From contig NZ_CM002285.1 of assembly GCF_000497445.1 (NCBI RefSeq), positions 7,350,454-7,364,079 of the forward strand: 13,626 nucleotides of DNA, given 5' to 3'. Source of the DNA: Streptomyces roseochromogenus subsp. oscitans DS 12.976. GTDB lineage: Bacteria; Actinomycetota; Actinomycetes; Streptomycetales; Streptomycetaceae. Of this stretch, positions 1-6,567 are shown piece by piece (within the stretch, counting starts at the first letter, position 1; each line of letters starts with the position of its first letter). Both the position numbers and the translations under genes were made by a program. The notes below the pieces were generated by a model. It was not told the origin of the DNA, ran no database searches, and was given only the letters and a program-made list of their open reading frames with translations.

Positions 1-2
1 CC

Positions 3-1172
3 CCCAGCCGGTCCGTTCCCGCCCTGCGCGCCCTCGACGACGCCCTGTTGCGCGCCGCCGAGGCCTTCGACCGGGCGGACGGCCCGCGGCAGCGGTTGCT
101 CACCCGGCACCGGGGCGCCAAGGACGCCCTGCGCGCCGCGTTCGGCACCGGCGGACGCGAGTACGGGCTGCGCGTCGCCCTCTGCTTCGGGGCCAGCGCC
201 GCCATCGCCCAGGCGCTGCACCACACCCGCTGGCACGGCCAGCACCAGCACTGGTACTGGCTGCCCGCCACCGCCGTCTTCCTCGTCAAGCCCGACCTCG
301 GGCCGCTCGTCTCCCGGGTGCTGTGCCGGGCCGCCGGGACCGTGCTGGGCGCCCTGGTGTTCGCCGGTCTCGCCGCGCTGCTGCCCCGGCCCGGCGGGCT
401 GATCGCGCTGGTCGCGGTCTGCGGGGCGCTCGTCCCGGTCGCCACCCGGCACTTCGCCGCGCAGACCGCCGTCGTCACCGTCCTCGTCCTCGCCCTGGTC
501 ATGGCCGGCGGCGAGCCGCAGGCCTCCGTCAGCCGCATCGGCGAGACCCTGCTGGCCTGCGTACTCGTGCTGATCGTCGGGCATCTGCCGATGCCAGGCA
601 GACGCGGCGGCGCGGTGCGGGCACGCCTCGCCACGGCCGGCGGCGCCGCGCAGGCCTATCTCGCGCATGTCCTCGGCGCGTCCGACGCTGTCGCTGAGTC
701 CGGCGACCGTGGTGAGCTCGGTGCTCTCGGCGAGCATGGCGCTCGCGGCGGCTCCGTCGGCCTCGGCGGGTCCGGCGACCTTGGTGAATCCGTCGGCCTC
801 GGCGACCACGACACGTCCGGCGTCCTCCGCCGGTCCGGCGCCTTCGACCGGTCCGGCGACTCCGGCGTCCTCGGACGCCCCGGCGACCGCGCCGAGCGGT
901 GGGCGTTGCGCCGAGAGGCCTACCGCACCCTCGCCGAGGCCCGTACCGCGATCGCGCTGGCCGCCGCCGAACTTCCCGCCCTCGCCCGGCACACCGCGGG
1001 CACGGACGCCGTCGCGGACATCCTGGAGCTGCTTGTCGACACGACCACGGCCTGTGCCGTCCACCTCGACGACACAGGCCGGCTCACACCTCGGCACCTC
1101 GGGCAACTACGGGAAGCACTACGAGAGTTGGAGACTAGGGGGGTGAAGGTGCCGCTGCCGGCCGCCGCGTAG
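3..1172 (+). CDS. FUSC family membrane protein, C-terminal part (5' end outside window)
   Basis: The frame is open from the first bases, so the gene starts upstream and only its last 389 residues are present. About six hydrophobic segments are encoded near 168-221, 255-293, 321-383, 393-446, 456-509 and 534-593. The stretch YWLPATAVFLVKPDLGPLVSR followed by a Gly/Ala helix resembles the second membrane half of FUSC/aromatic-acid-exporter-like proteins, which are inner-membrane proteins with cytoplasmic domains; substrates are unknown for most. A soluble tail follows. Inside it, about 690-890 encodes a low-complexity Gly-rich insert before helical sequence resumes (EAYRTLAEARTAIALAAAELPAL). 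The gene ends 15 bp before the amidohydrolase gene on the same strand. The family call is good, the substrate unknown. Confidence 0.8.
   Translation, partial: PSRSVPALRALDDALLRAAEAFDRADGPRQRLLTRHRGAKDALRAAFGTGGREYGLRVALCFGASAAIAQALHHTRWHGQHQHWYWLPATAVFLVKPDLGPLVSRVLCRAAGTVLGALVFAGLAALLPRPGGLIALVAVCGALVPVATRHFAAQTAVVTVLVLALVMAGGEPQASVSRIGETLLACVLVLIVGHLPMPGRRGGAVRARLATAGGAAQAYLAHVLGASDAVAESGDRGELGALGEHGARGGSVGLGGSGDLGESVGLGDHDTSGVLRRSGAFDRSGDSGVLGRPGDRAERWALRREAYRTLAEARTAIALAAAELPALARHTAGTDAVADILELLVDTTTACAVHLDDTGRLTPRHLGQLREALRELETRGVKVPLPAAA
690..890 (+). repeat. Gly-rich low-complexity coding repeat in the FUSC tail
   Basis: The encoded protein has glycine at nearly every third position (SGD RGE LGA LGE HGA RGG), a 9-bp periodicity. 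A 16-bp direct repeat, TCCGTCGGCCTCGGCG, occurs exactly at 753-768 and 789-804, 36 bp apart and in frame. The reading frame stays open throughout. It looks like a slippage-derived expansion in the cytoplasmic domain. Confidence 0.75.
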
Positions 1173-1175
1173 CCG

Positions 1176-1181
1176 TACGGT
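1176..1181 (+). promoter_or_regulatory. Putative -10 element for a leaderless amidohydrolase mRNA
   Basis: TACGGT fits the actinobacterial -10 pattern TANNNT and lies 6 nt before the ATG at 1188, the spacing expected when transcription starts at the start codon. No convincing -35 is visible. The overlapping GGTGGG could instead act as a weak ribosome binding site. Confidence 0.35.
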
Positions 1182-1187
1182 GGGCCC

Positions 1188-2540
1188 ATGCGTGCCTCTC
1201 CCGCCGACCTCGTCATCACCGGCTGCACCGTGCTCGTCCATGACGAGGAGGAGCGGATCGGGTTCCGTCCGGACGCGGCGATCGTCGTACGCGACCGGGT
1301 CGTCGAGTCGGTGACGACGGCTGCAGAGGTGCGGGAACTGCCGGCCGCGGAGCGGATCGAGGCGCACGGGCAGGTCGCCATGCCGGGGCTGATCAACTGC
1401 CATACGCACGCGTCGATGACGGTGCTGCGCGGCCTGGCCGAGGATCTGCCGATCGAGGAGTGGTTCAACGACGTCGTCTGGCCCGCCGAGTCCAACCTCA
1501 CCGCCGGCGACGTGGAGTTGGGCGCCCGGCTCGCCTGCGCCGAGATGATCCGGGGCGGGGTGACCTGCTTCGCCGACCACTACTTCCACATGGACGAGGT
1601 CGCCGCCGTCGTCACCGAGTGCGGGCTGCGCGCCCACCTCGGCGAGGCCTACTTCTCCAGTCAGGGCCCCGAAGGGCGGGAGCGGTCGGCCGAGTTCGCG
1701 CTCCGGCACCGTGGCGGCGCCGACGGCCGTATCACCACCGCCCTCGCCCCGCACGCCCCCTACACCGTCACCGACGCCGACCTCGCCGCCACCGCCGAAC
1801 TCGCCCGCGCACACGGCCTGCCCGTCCACCTGCACGCCGCCGAGAACCGCGACCAGACCGACACCAGCCTCGCCCGGCACGGCCTCACCCCCATCGAGGT
1901 CCTGGACCGGACCGGACTGCTCGACACCGACCTGCTCATCGCGCACGGCACCGGCATCATCGAGCGCGACCTCCCCTTGCTGGCCAGGACCGGGGGCCGT
2001 ACGGCCGTGGCGACCGCGCCCCGCGGTTACCTCAAGTTCGCCTGGCCGGCCACCACCCCGGTACGGGCCCTTCGCGAGGCCGGCGTCCCCGTCGGCCTCG
2101 CCACGGACGGCGCCGCCTCCAACAACTCCCTCGACGTCTGGGAGTCGATGACGCTGACCGCCCTGATCCAGAAGTCCACCGAAGGCGACCCGCGCTGGCT
2201 GACCTCCCGTCAGGCCCTGCACCACGCCACCCTGCAGAGTGCCCGCGCGGTCGGCCTCGGCGGCAGCGTCGGCACCCTCGCGCCCGGCCGGCGCGCCGAC
2301 CTCATCCTGGTCGACCTCTCCGGCCCGCACACCCAGCCCGTCCACGACCTCGCCGCCACCCTCGTGCACAGCGCCCGGTCCTCGGACGTCCGCACGACCG
2401 TCGTCGACGGCCGGATCCTGATGCGCGACCGCGAACTGCTCACCCTCGATCTCCCCGCCGTCGTAGGTGAGTTGGGGCGCCGCCTGCCCGCACTGACCGA
2501 CCGGAGCCACGGGCGGCGCATCCAGGAGTACGACACCTGA
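1188..2540 (+). CDS. Amidohydrolase, MTA/SAH-deaminase (TrzA/AtzB-like) type
   Basis: This 450-residue cytosolic protein has the metal-dependent hydrolase layout: an N-terminal beta region, GLINCHTHASMTVLRGLAEDLP with metal ligands H72 and H74, APHAPYTV (H189), HLHAAEN (H216 and E219), AHGT (H253) and TDGAASNNSLD (D307). These match 5'-methylthioadenosine/S-adenosylhomocysteine deaminases and related aminohydrolases, which hydrolytically deaminate purine or triazine rings. One difference stands out: the usual substrate-side HNPSSNxKL-like segment after the AHC(V) motif is replaced by ATAPRGYLKF (about 275-284), so the substrate is uncertain. The ATG at 1188 gives a normal family N-terminus. 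It lies between the FUSC and P450 genes with short gaps, suggesting co-expression. The fold is clear; exact chemistry is not. Confidence 0.85.
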   Translation: MRASPADLVITGCTVLVHDEEERIGFRPDAAIVVRDRVVESVTTAAEVRELPAAERIEAHGQVAMPGLINCHTHASMTVLRGLAEDLPIEEWFNDVVWPAESNLTAGDVELGARLACAEMIRGGVTCFADHYFHMDEVAAVVTECGLRAHLGEAYFSSQGPEGRERSAEFALRHRGGADGRITTALAPHAPYTVTDADLAATAELARAHGLPVHLHAAENRDQTDTSLARHGLTPIEVLDRTGLLDTDLLIAHGTGIIERDLPLLARTGGRTAVATAPRGYLKFAWPATTPVRALREAGVPVGLATDGAASNNSLDVWESMTLTALIQKSTEGDPRWLTSRQALHHATLQSARAVGLGGSVGTLAPGRRADLILVDLSGPHTQPVHDLAATLVHSARSSDVRTTVVDGRILMRDRELLTLDLPAVVGELGRRLPALTDRSHGRRIQEYDT

Positions 2541-2547
2541 GTCCGCG

Positions 2548-2553
2548 TAGGCT
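2548..2553 (+). promoter_or_regulatory. Putative -10 element for a leaderless P450 mRNA
   Basis: TAGGCT matches TANNNT and ends 7 nt before the P450 ATG. The stretch TAGGCTGAAG is nearly the same as TAGGTTGAAG before the gene at 10833. There is no clear ribosome binding site or -35. Confidence 0.35.
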
Positions 2554-2560
2554 GAAGATC

Positions 2561-3730
2561 ATGGAACTCGCGGACGGCCTCATCGACCAGCCCCACGACG
2601 TCTACCGGCGCCTGCGCGACACCGCGCCCGTGCACCGCATCACCGGACCCGACGGCACCCCCGCCTGGCTCGTCACCCGGTACGAGGACGTCCGGGCCGC
2701 GCTGGCCGACCCGCGGCTCTCACTGGACAAGCGGCACGCGTCGGCCGGCACCTACAAGGGGTTCGCCCTGCCGCCCGCGCTGGACGCCAACCTGCTCAAC
2801 ATGGACCCGCCGGACCACACCCGCATCCGGCGCCTGGTCGGCCGCGCGTTCACGCCACGCCGTGTGCAGCAGCTGCGCGAGCCCATCCGCCGTACCGCCG
2901 ACCGGCTCCTGGACGCGTTCGCCGCGCACGGCACCACCGACCTGATCGCCGCCTACGCCGCCCCGCTGCCCATCACCGTCATCTGCGACCTGCTCGGCGT
3001 GCCGGAGAGTCATCGTCTGGACTTCCGGATCTGGACGGACACCCTCGTCGCCCCGGACCCGGCACGGCCGGAGGCCGCCCGGGACGCGGTGGCCGCCATG
3101 CTCGGCTTCTTCACCCGGCTCCTCGCCGCCAAGCGCGCCGAGCCCGCCGACGACCTGCTCTCCGACCTGATCGCCGTACGCGACGAGGACGGTGACCGGC
3201 TCGGCGAGGACGAGCTGATGTCGCTGGTCTTCCTCATCCTCTTCGCCGGCTACGAGAACACGGTCCAGCTCATCGGCAACGCCGTCCTCGCCCTCCTCCA
3301 GCACCCCGACCAGCTCGCCGCCCTGCGCAGGGATCCGGCCCGCATAGCCGCCGCCGTGGAGGAGCTGGTCCGTTACGAGGGTCCCGCGCTGCTCGCCATC
3401 CGCCGGTTCCCGGTCGAGGACGTGACGATCGCCGGTGTCACCGTCCCCGCCGGCGAGACGGTCCTGGTGTCCCTGTCCGCCGCCAACCGCGACCCCGCCC
3501 GCTTCGCCGACCCCGACCGCCTCGACCTCACCCGCGACGCCGCCGCACATCTCGCCCTCGGCCACGGCATCCACTACTGCCTCGGCGCGCCCCTGGCCCG
3601 CGCGGAGACGGAGATCGCCCTGACGGCCCTGCTGGAGCGGTTCCCCGAACTGAGCCTGGGCGAGCGTGAGTTGGAGTGGCGTCCGTCGCTGCGGGCTCGC
3701 GGACTGCTGGCCCTGCCGGTGAGGTACTGA
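2561..3730 (+). CDS. Cytochrome P450 (bacterial class I, CYP107-like)
   Basis: A 389-residue soluble haem monooxygenase. Visible landmarks are the C-helix MDPPDHTRIRR (H86), I-helix LFAGYENT (229-234), K-helix E268-L-V-R271, and haem-binding LGHGIHYCLGAPLAR with proximal thiolate C340. The I-helix carries Asn233 where most P450s have the Thr of the acid-alcohol pair (AGxET), and the haem loop has Leu in place of the usual Phe (LALGHG). Such proteins need a ferredoxin and reductase; neither is in this window. Length is near the family norm of about 400. It starts 20 bp after the amidohydrolase gene, so it may share its transcript. The substrate cannot be read from the sequence. Confidence 0.93.
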   Translation: MELADGLIDQPHDVYRRLRDTAPVHRITGPDGTPAWLVTRYEDVRAALADPRLSLDKRHASAGTYKGFALPPALDANLLNMDPPDHTRIRRLVGRAFTPRRVQQLREPIRRTADRLLDAFAAHGTTDLIAAYAAPLPITVICDLLGVPESHRLDFRIWTDTLVAPDPARPEAARDAVAAMLGFFTRLLAAKRAEPADDLLSDLIAVRDEDGDRLGEDELMSLVFLILFAGYENTVQLIGNAVLALLQHPDQLAALRRDPARIAAAVEELVRYEGPALLAIRRFPVEDVTIAGVTVPAGETVLVSLSAANRDPARFADPDRLDLTRDAAAHLALGHGIHYCLGAPLARAETEIALTALLERFPELSLGERELEWRPSLRARGLLALPVRY

Positions 3731-3751
3731 GCGCCGGCCGGCCGAATCCGC

Positions 3752-3862
3752 CCGGAAGACGCCGTCTGGAAGACATCTTCCGGAAGACGCCGTCCGGAAG
3801 AGTCCGAAAGGAACCGGAAGACGCTGTGCGGAAAACGTCGTCCGGAAAATCCGTCCGGAAAC
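3752..3862. repeat. Approximately 14-bp tandem repeat block after the P450 gene
   Basis: CGGAAG-like cores begin at 3753, 3767, 3781, 3795, 3815, 3829, 3843 and 3856, mostly 14 bp apart, with an extra degenerate core at 3805. The 15-mer CCGGAAGACGCCGTC is exact at 3752-3766 and 3780-3794. GGAAGA-CA-TCTTCC (3768-3781) is a perfect inverted repeat inside the block. It is non-coding, in the 208-bp gap between the P450 and DUF899 genes. Confidence 0.8.
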
Positions 3863-3928
3863 ATTCTCCGTGCACGGCGATGAGTTCCGTACCCACCGAC
3901 GGTCACCACTTTCTCACCGGCCGTCGGC

Positions 3929-3935
3929 AGGAGGG
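3929..3935 (+). promoter_or_regulatory. Strong ribosome binding site fixing the DUF899 start
   Basis: AGGAGGG lies a few bases before the ATG at 3939. This supports that start over an upstream in-frame GTG at 3870, which has no such site. Confidence 0.75.
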
Positions 3936-3938
3936 CCC

Positions 3939-4613
3939 ATGTCGTTCCCGGAGATCGTCACGCGCGAGCAGTGGCGCGCGGCGCGCGAGGAGTTGCTGCG
4001 CAAGGAGGAGGCGGTCAGGCGGGCGCGCGAGGTTCTCGGCGCGGAGCGGCGCCGGCTGCCCATGGTCGAGGTCGACACGGAGTACGTCTTCGAGGGCGGC
4101 GACGGCAAGGCCACCCTCCTGGACCTCTTCGAGGGGCGGGCCCAGCTCGTCGTCCACCACTTCATGTTCGCGCCGGAGTGGGAGACCGGCTGCCCGTGCT
4201 GCTCGGCCTTCCTCGACCAGATCGGCCACCTCGCCCATCTGCGCGCCCGGAACACCTCTTTCGCGGCCGTCTCCCGGGCGCCGTTCACCCGGATCCTGCC
4301 GTTCAAGGCGCGAATGGGCTGGGCGGTGCCCTGGTACTCGTCGTCCTCTTCGGCCTCCTCTTCGGCGCACGGCGACTTCAACCGCGACTTCGAAGTCACC
4401 GTGGCCACCGCGGAGCCGGGCGGCGGTCTGGCCGAGCGCCCCGGCATCAGCTGCTTCCTGCGCGACCACGACCGCGTCTTCCACACCTACTCGGCCTACG
4501 ACGACGGGCTGGACGGACTCGGCACCCTCGCCGGTCTGCTCGACCTCACCGCCCTCGGCCGCGGGCCCGCCGACAGTGAGCCGCTCCGCCTTCACGACGA
4601 GTACGACTTCTGA
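3939..4613 (+). CDS. DUF899 family thioredoxin-like protein
   Basis: A 224-residue protein with the DUF899 layout: an N-terminal helix with EEAVRRAREVLGAERRRLPMV, a thioredoxin-like core HHFMFAPEWETGCPCC (C85, C87, C88), and the WYSS...GDFNRDF motif. Family members have a thioredoxin-like fold and are usually of unknown function; the cysteines suggest redox chemistry, which is inference. There is no signal peptide or membrane segment. The conserved WYSS-DFN motif is interrupted by a Ser/Ala stretch (about 133-145) made by a 12-bp duplication. The gene stands alone, with the repeat block upstream and a hairpin at its stop. Confidence 0.85.
   Translation: MSFPEIVTREQWRAAREELLRKEEAVRRAREVLGAERRRLPMVEVDTEYVFEGGDGKATLLDLFEGRAQLVVHHFMFAPEWETGCPCCSAFLDQIGHLAHLRARNTSFAAVSRAPFTRILPFKARMGWAVPWYSSSSSASSSAHGDFNRDFEVTVATAEPGGGLAERPGISCFLRDHDRVFHTYSAYDDGLDGLGTLAGLLDLTALGRGPADSEPLRLHDEYDF
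4344..4367 (+). repeat. In-frame 12-bp tandem duplication in the DUF899 gene
   Basis: TCCTCTTCGGCC (4344-4355) is followed by TCCTCTTCGGCG (4356-4367), 11 of 12 identical. It encodes part of the Ser/Ala run between WYSS and HGDFNRDF, where relatives have only a few residues. Confidence 0.75.
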
Positions 4614-4636
4614 CACGAAGGGTGCGTTTCGTGTCA
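4611..4636 (+). terminator. Hairpin terminator overlapping the DUF899 stop codon
   Basis: TGACACGAA (4611-4619) and TTCGTGTCA (4628-4636) are perfect 9-bp arms with an 8-nt loop; the left arm begins with the stop codon. Only a short A-rich tail follows and there is no T-run, so this is a Streptomyces-style stem rather than a classical intrinsic terminator. Confidence 0.6.
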
Positions 4637-4755
4637 CAAAGTGAACGCATCATCACGGTCCGCGCCGAACCGGTGTCGGTAATGTCTCAGTACCCTCACC
4701 GAGCGAGGCGTTTCCGTTCTCCAGGGCGTTAACTCCCGTAAGGACGACGCTTTCT

Positions 4756-4760
4756 GGAGG
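4756..4760 (+). promoter_or_regulatory. Ribosome binding site of the 58-residue protein
   Basis: GGAGG ends 6 nt before the ATG at 4767, an optimal distance. This is the main argument that the short frame is a real gene. Confidence 0.7.
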
Positions 4761-4766
4761 TGCGAG

Positions 4767-4943
4767 ATGGTGAACGGGCGAACCGTGCTCGAACGCTTTC
4801 CCGCCGGTGGTCCCCGGGGATCCTGGCCCGCGGAGGAGTTCGCGTATGCGCGGCGTCTGGAAGGCCTGCCCGCCGAGGTCGTCATGGACCTCGCGACGGA
4901 CACGTTCCTGGTGATCGTGCGGGGCGGCGACGGCGCGGAGTGA
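4767..4943 (+). CDS. Small conserved-looking protein, 58 residues
   Basis: The frame starts MVNGRTVLERFPAGGPRGSW and continues through PAEEFAYARRLEGLPAEVVM to DLATDTFLVIV, ending at TGA 4941-4943. It has the third-position GC of real Streptomyces genes and an ideal GGAGG site. Predicted features are a basic/Pro-Gly N-terminus, a central helix (AEEFAYARRLEGL) and a C-terminal hydrophobic strand. No signal peptide or transmembrane helix is visible. It resembles short hypothetical proteins I recall from other Streptomyces genomes, but the function is unknown. It faces the ABC pseudogene tail-to-tail and has its own spacer of about 130 bp downstream of the DUF899 hairpin. Confidence 0.7.
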   Translation: MVNGRTVLERFPAGGPRGSWPAEEFAYARRLEGLPAEVVMDLATDTFLVIVRGGDGAE

Positions 4944-4970
4944 GCCGGCGGCGGCCGCCGGGCGGGCTCA
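4941..4970. terminator. Palindrome joining two convergent stop codons
   Basis: TGAGCC (4941-4946, starting with the stop of the small gene) pairs with GGCTCA (4965-4970, ending with the minus-strand stop). Inside, CCGGCGG (4945-4951) can alternatively pair with CCGCCGG (4955-4961). The arrangement suits a bidirectional terminator in the 24-bp gap, without a T-run. Confidence 0.55.
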
Positions 4971-5838
4971 GGCCGGCTTCGGCGCCGGTACCTCCGCCGT
5001 GAACTGCTCGGCCTGGAGCGCGTACAGCTCGGTGTAGACACCGCCCCTGGCCAGCAGCTCCTCCGGCGTGCCGGACTCCATCAGCCGCCCGTGCTCCAGC
5101 ACATGCACCAGGTCGGCGTGGCGGACCGAGGCCAGCCGGTGGGTGATCAGCGCGACCGTCTGCCCGTTGCCGGCCAGCGCCCGGATCTTCTCGAACACCT
5201 CCGGCTCGGCACGCGCGTCCAGCGCGGCCGTGGGCTCGTCCACGATCAGCACCTGCCCGCACCGGTGCGCGGCCCGGGCGATGCCGAGCCGCTGCCCCTG
5301 ACAGCCGGACAGCTCGTGCCTGCCGCTGAAGTTTTGCCAGCCTGGACTTGCGGGAGCCGTTCTCGCCGACGAGCGCGATGATCCGGCCGAGCGGCAGGCG
5401 TGGTCCTCGATCGCGGCCAGCGCCACGTTCGCCGCCCGGTGGCACAGGTGGCGGCCGCCCGCAGCAGTACGTGACACGGGCGACACGGCGGCCACGACGG
5501 CCGGGGCGGGGGCCGCCGAACGCAGCCGCTGTCCGATGTCCGGGCCGGTCAGCAGGCTGCCGAGCGCGCTGTTCACAGCCAGCAGGCTCATCACCCGGGC
5601 GACGCCACGGACCGCCTCGGCGGCCGGCACGACACGCGAGGCCCGGCGTCGGCCCGCAGGGCCAGCCGGAGACTGGACGCCAGCATGCCGGGCAGCCGGA
5701 CCACCATCGCACGGAAGCCCAGCTCCAGGTAGGCGTCCGCATGCTCGTTCCAGCCCATGTCGTACCGCAGTGGCCCCCGAGGAGCAGCCGCTCCGACTGT
5801 GACACCGTCGGATCGGCCGCCCCCCGTCTCTTCCCCAC
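4968..5838 (-). pseudogene. Degenerate ABC exporter (membrane plus ATPase fusion)
   Basis: Pieces of one fused permease/ATPase appear in three frames. The N-terminus runs from a possible GTG at 5838 through SERLLLGG, then GPLRYDMGWNEHADAYLELG in a second frame (about 5637-5782), then a membrane-like piece (VMSLLAVNSALGSLL) in a third. At 5341-5367 a Walker A remnant reads GENGSRKSR, with the invariant Gly and Thr changed to Arg. LSGCQ (5298-5312) replaces LSGGQ. Walker B with D-loop (LIVDEPTAALD) and the H-loop LITHRL are intact. Walker A and signature are separated by only a few codons instead of roughly a hundred, and most of the membrane domain is missing, so large deletions occurred. No functional product is expected. 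Confidence 0.85.
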
Positions 5839-6078
5839 CGTGACCTCGCGGACCCCGACGAAAGGGCCGCCATCGCTGCCGCACCGGTGGAGGGGGAGGG
5901 CGCGCAGGGAGTGCCAGGGGGAGCGAGAGGGGGCGTACGACGAGACTCCGGACGCGGAGGCCGGCCCGTCAGCCGACTCGGGGGCAGCCAGTCTCAAGGG
6001 GCGCGGGGAGCTGCGCGCCCAGCCACAGACAACCTGCGGCCGCCGCCCCCGCGACAGAACCCGGCACCTCCATGGGCG
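5839..6078. other. 240-bp spacer without a supported gene
   Basis: Between the decayed ABC gene and the minus-strand companion gene. Frames are open here only because of GC content. The only structure I see is the hairpin-forming repeat near 5998-6035. Confidence 0.6.
5998..6020. repeat. Palindromic intergenic repeat, possible terminator
   Basis: GGGCGCG (5999-6005) and CGCGCCC (6014-6020) form a 7-bp stem around GGGAGCTG. The surrounding bases resemble a short GGGGCGCGGGGAACTGCGCG-type motif that I recall as scattered between Streptomyces genes. It lies 58-80 bp past the stop of the minus-strand gene at 6079, so it may end that transcript. Confidence 0.55.
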
Positions 6079-6567
6079 TCACGGCCAAGCCACGCGCCGC
6101 GGAAAGTCCGGCGGCGTCCCGATCACCCGGCACAGTGCCAGATACAGCGGGATCGGCGGGGTGTACGGCGCGGTACCCTCCGGGCGGTGGATGAGCCGGG
6201 CCGTGTCGGTGGCCAGGGCGCCGGGGGCATAGTGGGCCGGGGACGGCCAGGAAAGGGCGTAGTCGGAGTCCGACGGAACGATCCACCACCAGCGGGCGCC
6301 GTCGGTGTACACACAGCCCAGCCGCGGCAGCCGGGGTACGACCAGCGGACCGAGCCGGTCGGGCACGGCCACGGCGTCCCAGCCGAGCGGTGCGGTCATG
6401 CCGTCGGGCACGGTGAGCCGGCGGGGCGCGTCCGGGACGGCCCGGCGACGCCGCAGCCGTACCAGGGTGTCCAGTCCGAGGGACCGCTCGGAACCATCGG
6501 AGTGGGCGTGGCCGCGCTGCCTGGAGTCCACGACATCTCGCCGGTCGGAGCCGTAGGCGCTGGTCAC
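6079..6567 (-). CDS. Hypothetical protein coupled to the RsbW-like ATPase
   Basis: A 162-residue protein starting with GTG at 6567, whose GTGA overlaps the TGA of the ATPase gene, so translation is probably coupled. The N-terminal 45 residues are charged and variable-looking. The C-terminal two thirds appear ordered: GWDAVAVPDRLGPLVVPRLP, then GARWWWIVPSDSDYALSWP, then TAPYTPPIPLYLALCRVIG. The Trp-rich WWWIVPSDSDY block and the APYTPPIPLY block look like family signatures, and I recall similar proteins beside ATPases in Streptomyces XRE/DUF397 clusters. No catalytic motif, signal peptide or membrane helix is evident. Function unknown; a partner or regulator of the ATPase is an inference from coupling. 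Confidence 0.8.
   Translation of the reverse strand: MTSAYGSDRRDVVDSRQRGHAHSDGSERSLGLDTLVRLRRRRAVPDAPRRLTVPDGMTAPLGWDAVAVPDRLGPLVVPRLPRLGCVYTDGARWWWIVPSDSDYALSWPSPAHYAPGALATDTARLIHRPEGTAPYTPPIPLYLALCRVIGTPPDFPRRVAWP

Noticed and set aside
1119..2510. Long minus-strand frame opposite the amidohydrolase
   Set aside because: Gly/Val/Asp-rich shadow typical of high-GC coding DNA; no domain, and the plus strand carries clear catalytic motifs.
3870..3938. Earlier GTG start for the DUF899 gene
   Set aside because: No ribosome binding site there, while AGGAGGG directly precedes ATG 3939.
4680..4685. TAATGT as a promoter -10 for the small gene
   Set aside because: Fits TANNNT but there is no plausible -35, and the match is easily found by chance.
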